A DNA stretch of 5,228 nucleotides. Source: Gammaproteobacteria bacterium CG22_combo_CG10-13_8_21_14_all_40_8 (GTDB taxonomy: Bacteria > Pseudomonadota > Gammaproteobacteria > Enterobacterales > GCA-002770795). The position numbers and the translations under genes were made by a program. Where the stretch lies: NCBI GenBank assembly GCA_002770795.1, contig PCTP01000144.1, forward strand, positions 1 to 5,228, written 5' to 3'. The notes under the pieces are model-generated. The model searched no databases, was not told the origin of the DNA, and was given only the letters and a program-made list of their open reading frames with translations. Positions within the stretch are counted from its first letter, which is position 1, and the number at the start of each line of letters is the position of its first letter. This document shows, one piece after another, positions 4,961-5,228 of the stretch.

Positions 4961-5228
4961 ATGCAACAAAATATGTTGAACTGGACAGAAAGCTCTTTGT
5001 TTTCAGCGGGCAGTGCAAGTTATCTCGAAGATCTTTATGAACAATATCTTGAAAATCCAGACTCTGTAGGAGAGCATTGGAAAAAAACTTTTGAAAACCT
5101 ACCTGTGGTTCAACCGAAACCAGAGATACCTCACAGTACCATCAAAAAATATTTTATTGATAGCACCAGAAAACACCGAGTTATTCAGTCTGAGTCCGTG
5201 TCAGATATCAAACAAATTGGTGTATTTC
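4961..5228 (+). CDS. sucA: 2-oxoglutarate dehydrogenase E1 component, N-terminal 89 residues (3' end outside window)
   Basis: E1 is the thiamine-diphosphate decarboxylase of the 2-oxoglutarate dehydrogenase complex, which converts 2-oxoglutarate to succinyl-CoA; cytoplasmic. Only the N-terminal region is present and it stays open to the edge. It begins MQQNMLNWTESSLFSAG, followed by SYLEDLYEQYLENPDSVGEHW (20-40) and KKTFENLP (41-48), matching E. coli SucA residues around WIEQLYEDFLTDPDSVDANW and RSTFQQLP. This is the short N-terminal 2-oxoglutarate dehydrogenase segment that in E. coli contacts the E2 core; the catalytic domains lie outside. The ATG is chosen because AAAGG (4947-4951) lies nine bases upstream and the N-terminus agrees with E. 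coli. The full protein should be about 930 residues. Order after sdhB is as in E. coli, but a terminator and own promoters intervene; sucB is expected next. Confidence 0.96.
   Translation, partial: MQQNMLNWTESSLFSAGSASYLEDLYEQYLENPDSVGEHWKKTFENLPVVQPKPEIPHSTIKKYFIDSTRKHRVIQSESVSDIKQIGVF

Noticed and set aside
1..5228. CRISPR array, tRNA/rRNA, insertion sequence, toxin-antitoxin or defence genes
   Set aside because: No spaced repeats, cloverleaf, transposase-like frame or terminal inverted repeats were seen; the window is ordinary core metabolism.

Overview
The window is a core TCA-cycle locus of a gammaproteobacterium, laid out as gltA (leftward, cut by the window edge), a 677-bp divergent control region, sdhC-sdhD-sdhA-sdhB (rightward), a terminator, a 220-bp control region, and the start of sucA (rightward, cut by the right edge). 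The gene order and the proteins resemble the E. coli gltA / sdhCDAB-sucAB locus closely enough that every gene can be named from sequence. The DNA is AT-rich. A Legionellales-type or other low-GC gammaproteobacterium would fit, but that placement is inference and the genus cannot be read from this window.

Region by region: positions 1-808 (minus) hold the first 269 codons of a type II (hexameric, E. coli-like) citrate synthase. Positions 809-1485 have no convincing gene. They carry a good minus-strand promoter candidate for gltA, two plus-strand promoter candidates for sdh, several short dyads, and a triple TTAAC/TTAAA repeat with an exact 11-bp period, which is the architecture described for ArcA sites. 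Positions 1486-4687 are the four succinate dehydrogenase genes, packed with a 7-bp overlap (C/D), a 3-bp gap (D/A) and an 11-bp gap (A/B), so they form one transcription unit. A hairpin with a U tract at 4715-4740 ends that unit. Positions 4741-4960 contain strong promoter candidates for sucA, a perfect 8+8 bp inverted repeat around the -35, and a perfect 14-bp tandem duplication. Positions 4961-5228 are the first 89 codons of 2-oxoglutarate dehydrogenase E1.

Together the genes make citrate from acetyl-CoA and oxaloacetate (GltA), oxidise 2-oxoglutarate (SucA, with SucB expected downstream), and oxidise succinate to fumarate with electrons passed to ubiquinone in the membrane (SdhABCD). All catalytic, flavin, heme and iron-sulfur ligands that can be checked are present and no frame is broken.

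I found no new protein system here. The observations most worth a second look are regulatory (the sucA operator-like inverted repeat, the 14-bp tandem repeat, the ArcA-like 11-bp repeats, the A9 tract in the gltA promoter spacer) plus two residue changes at known functional sites (GltA Cys206 to Ser, SdhB His207 to Arg, E. coli numbering).
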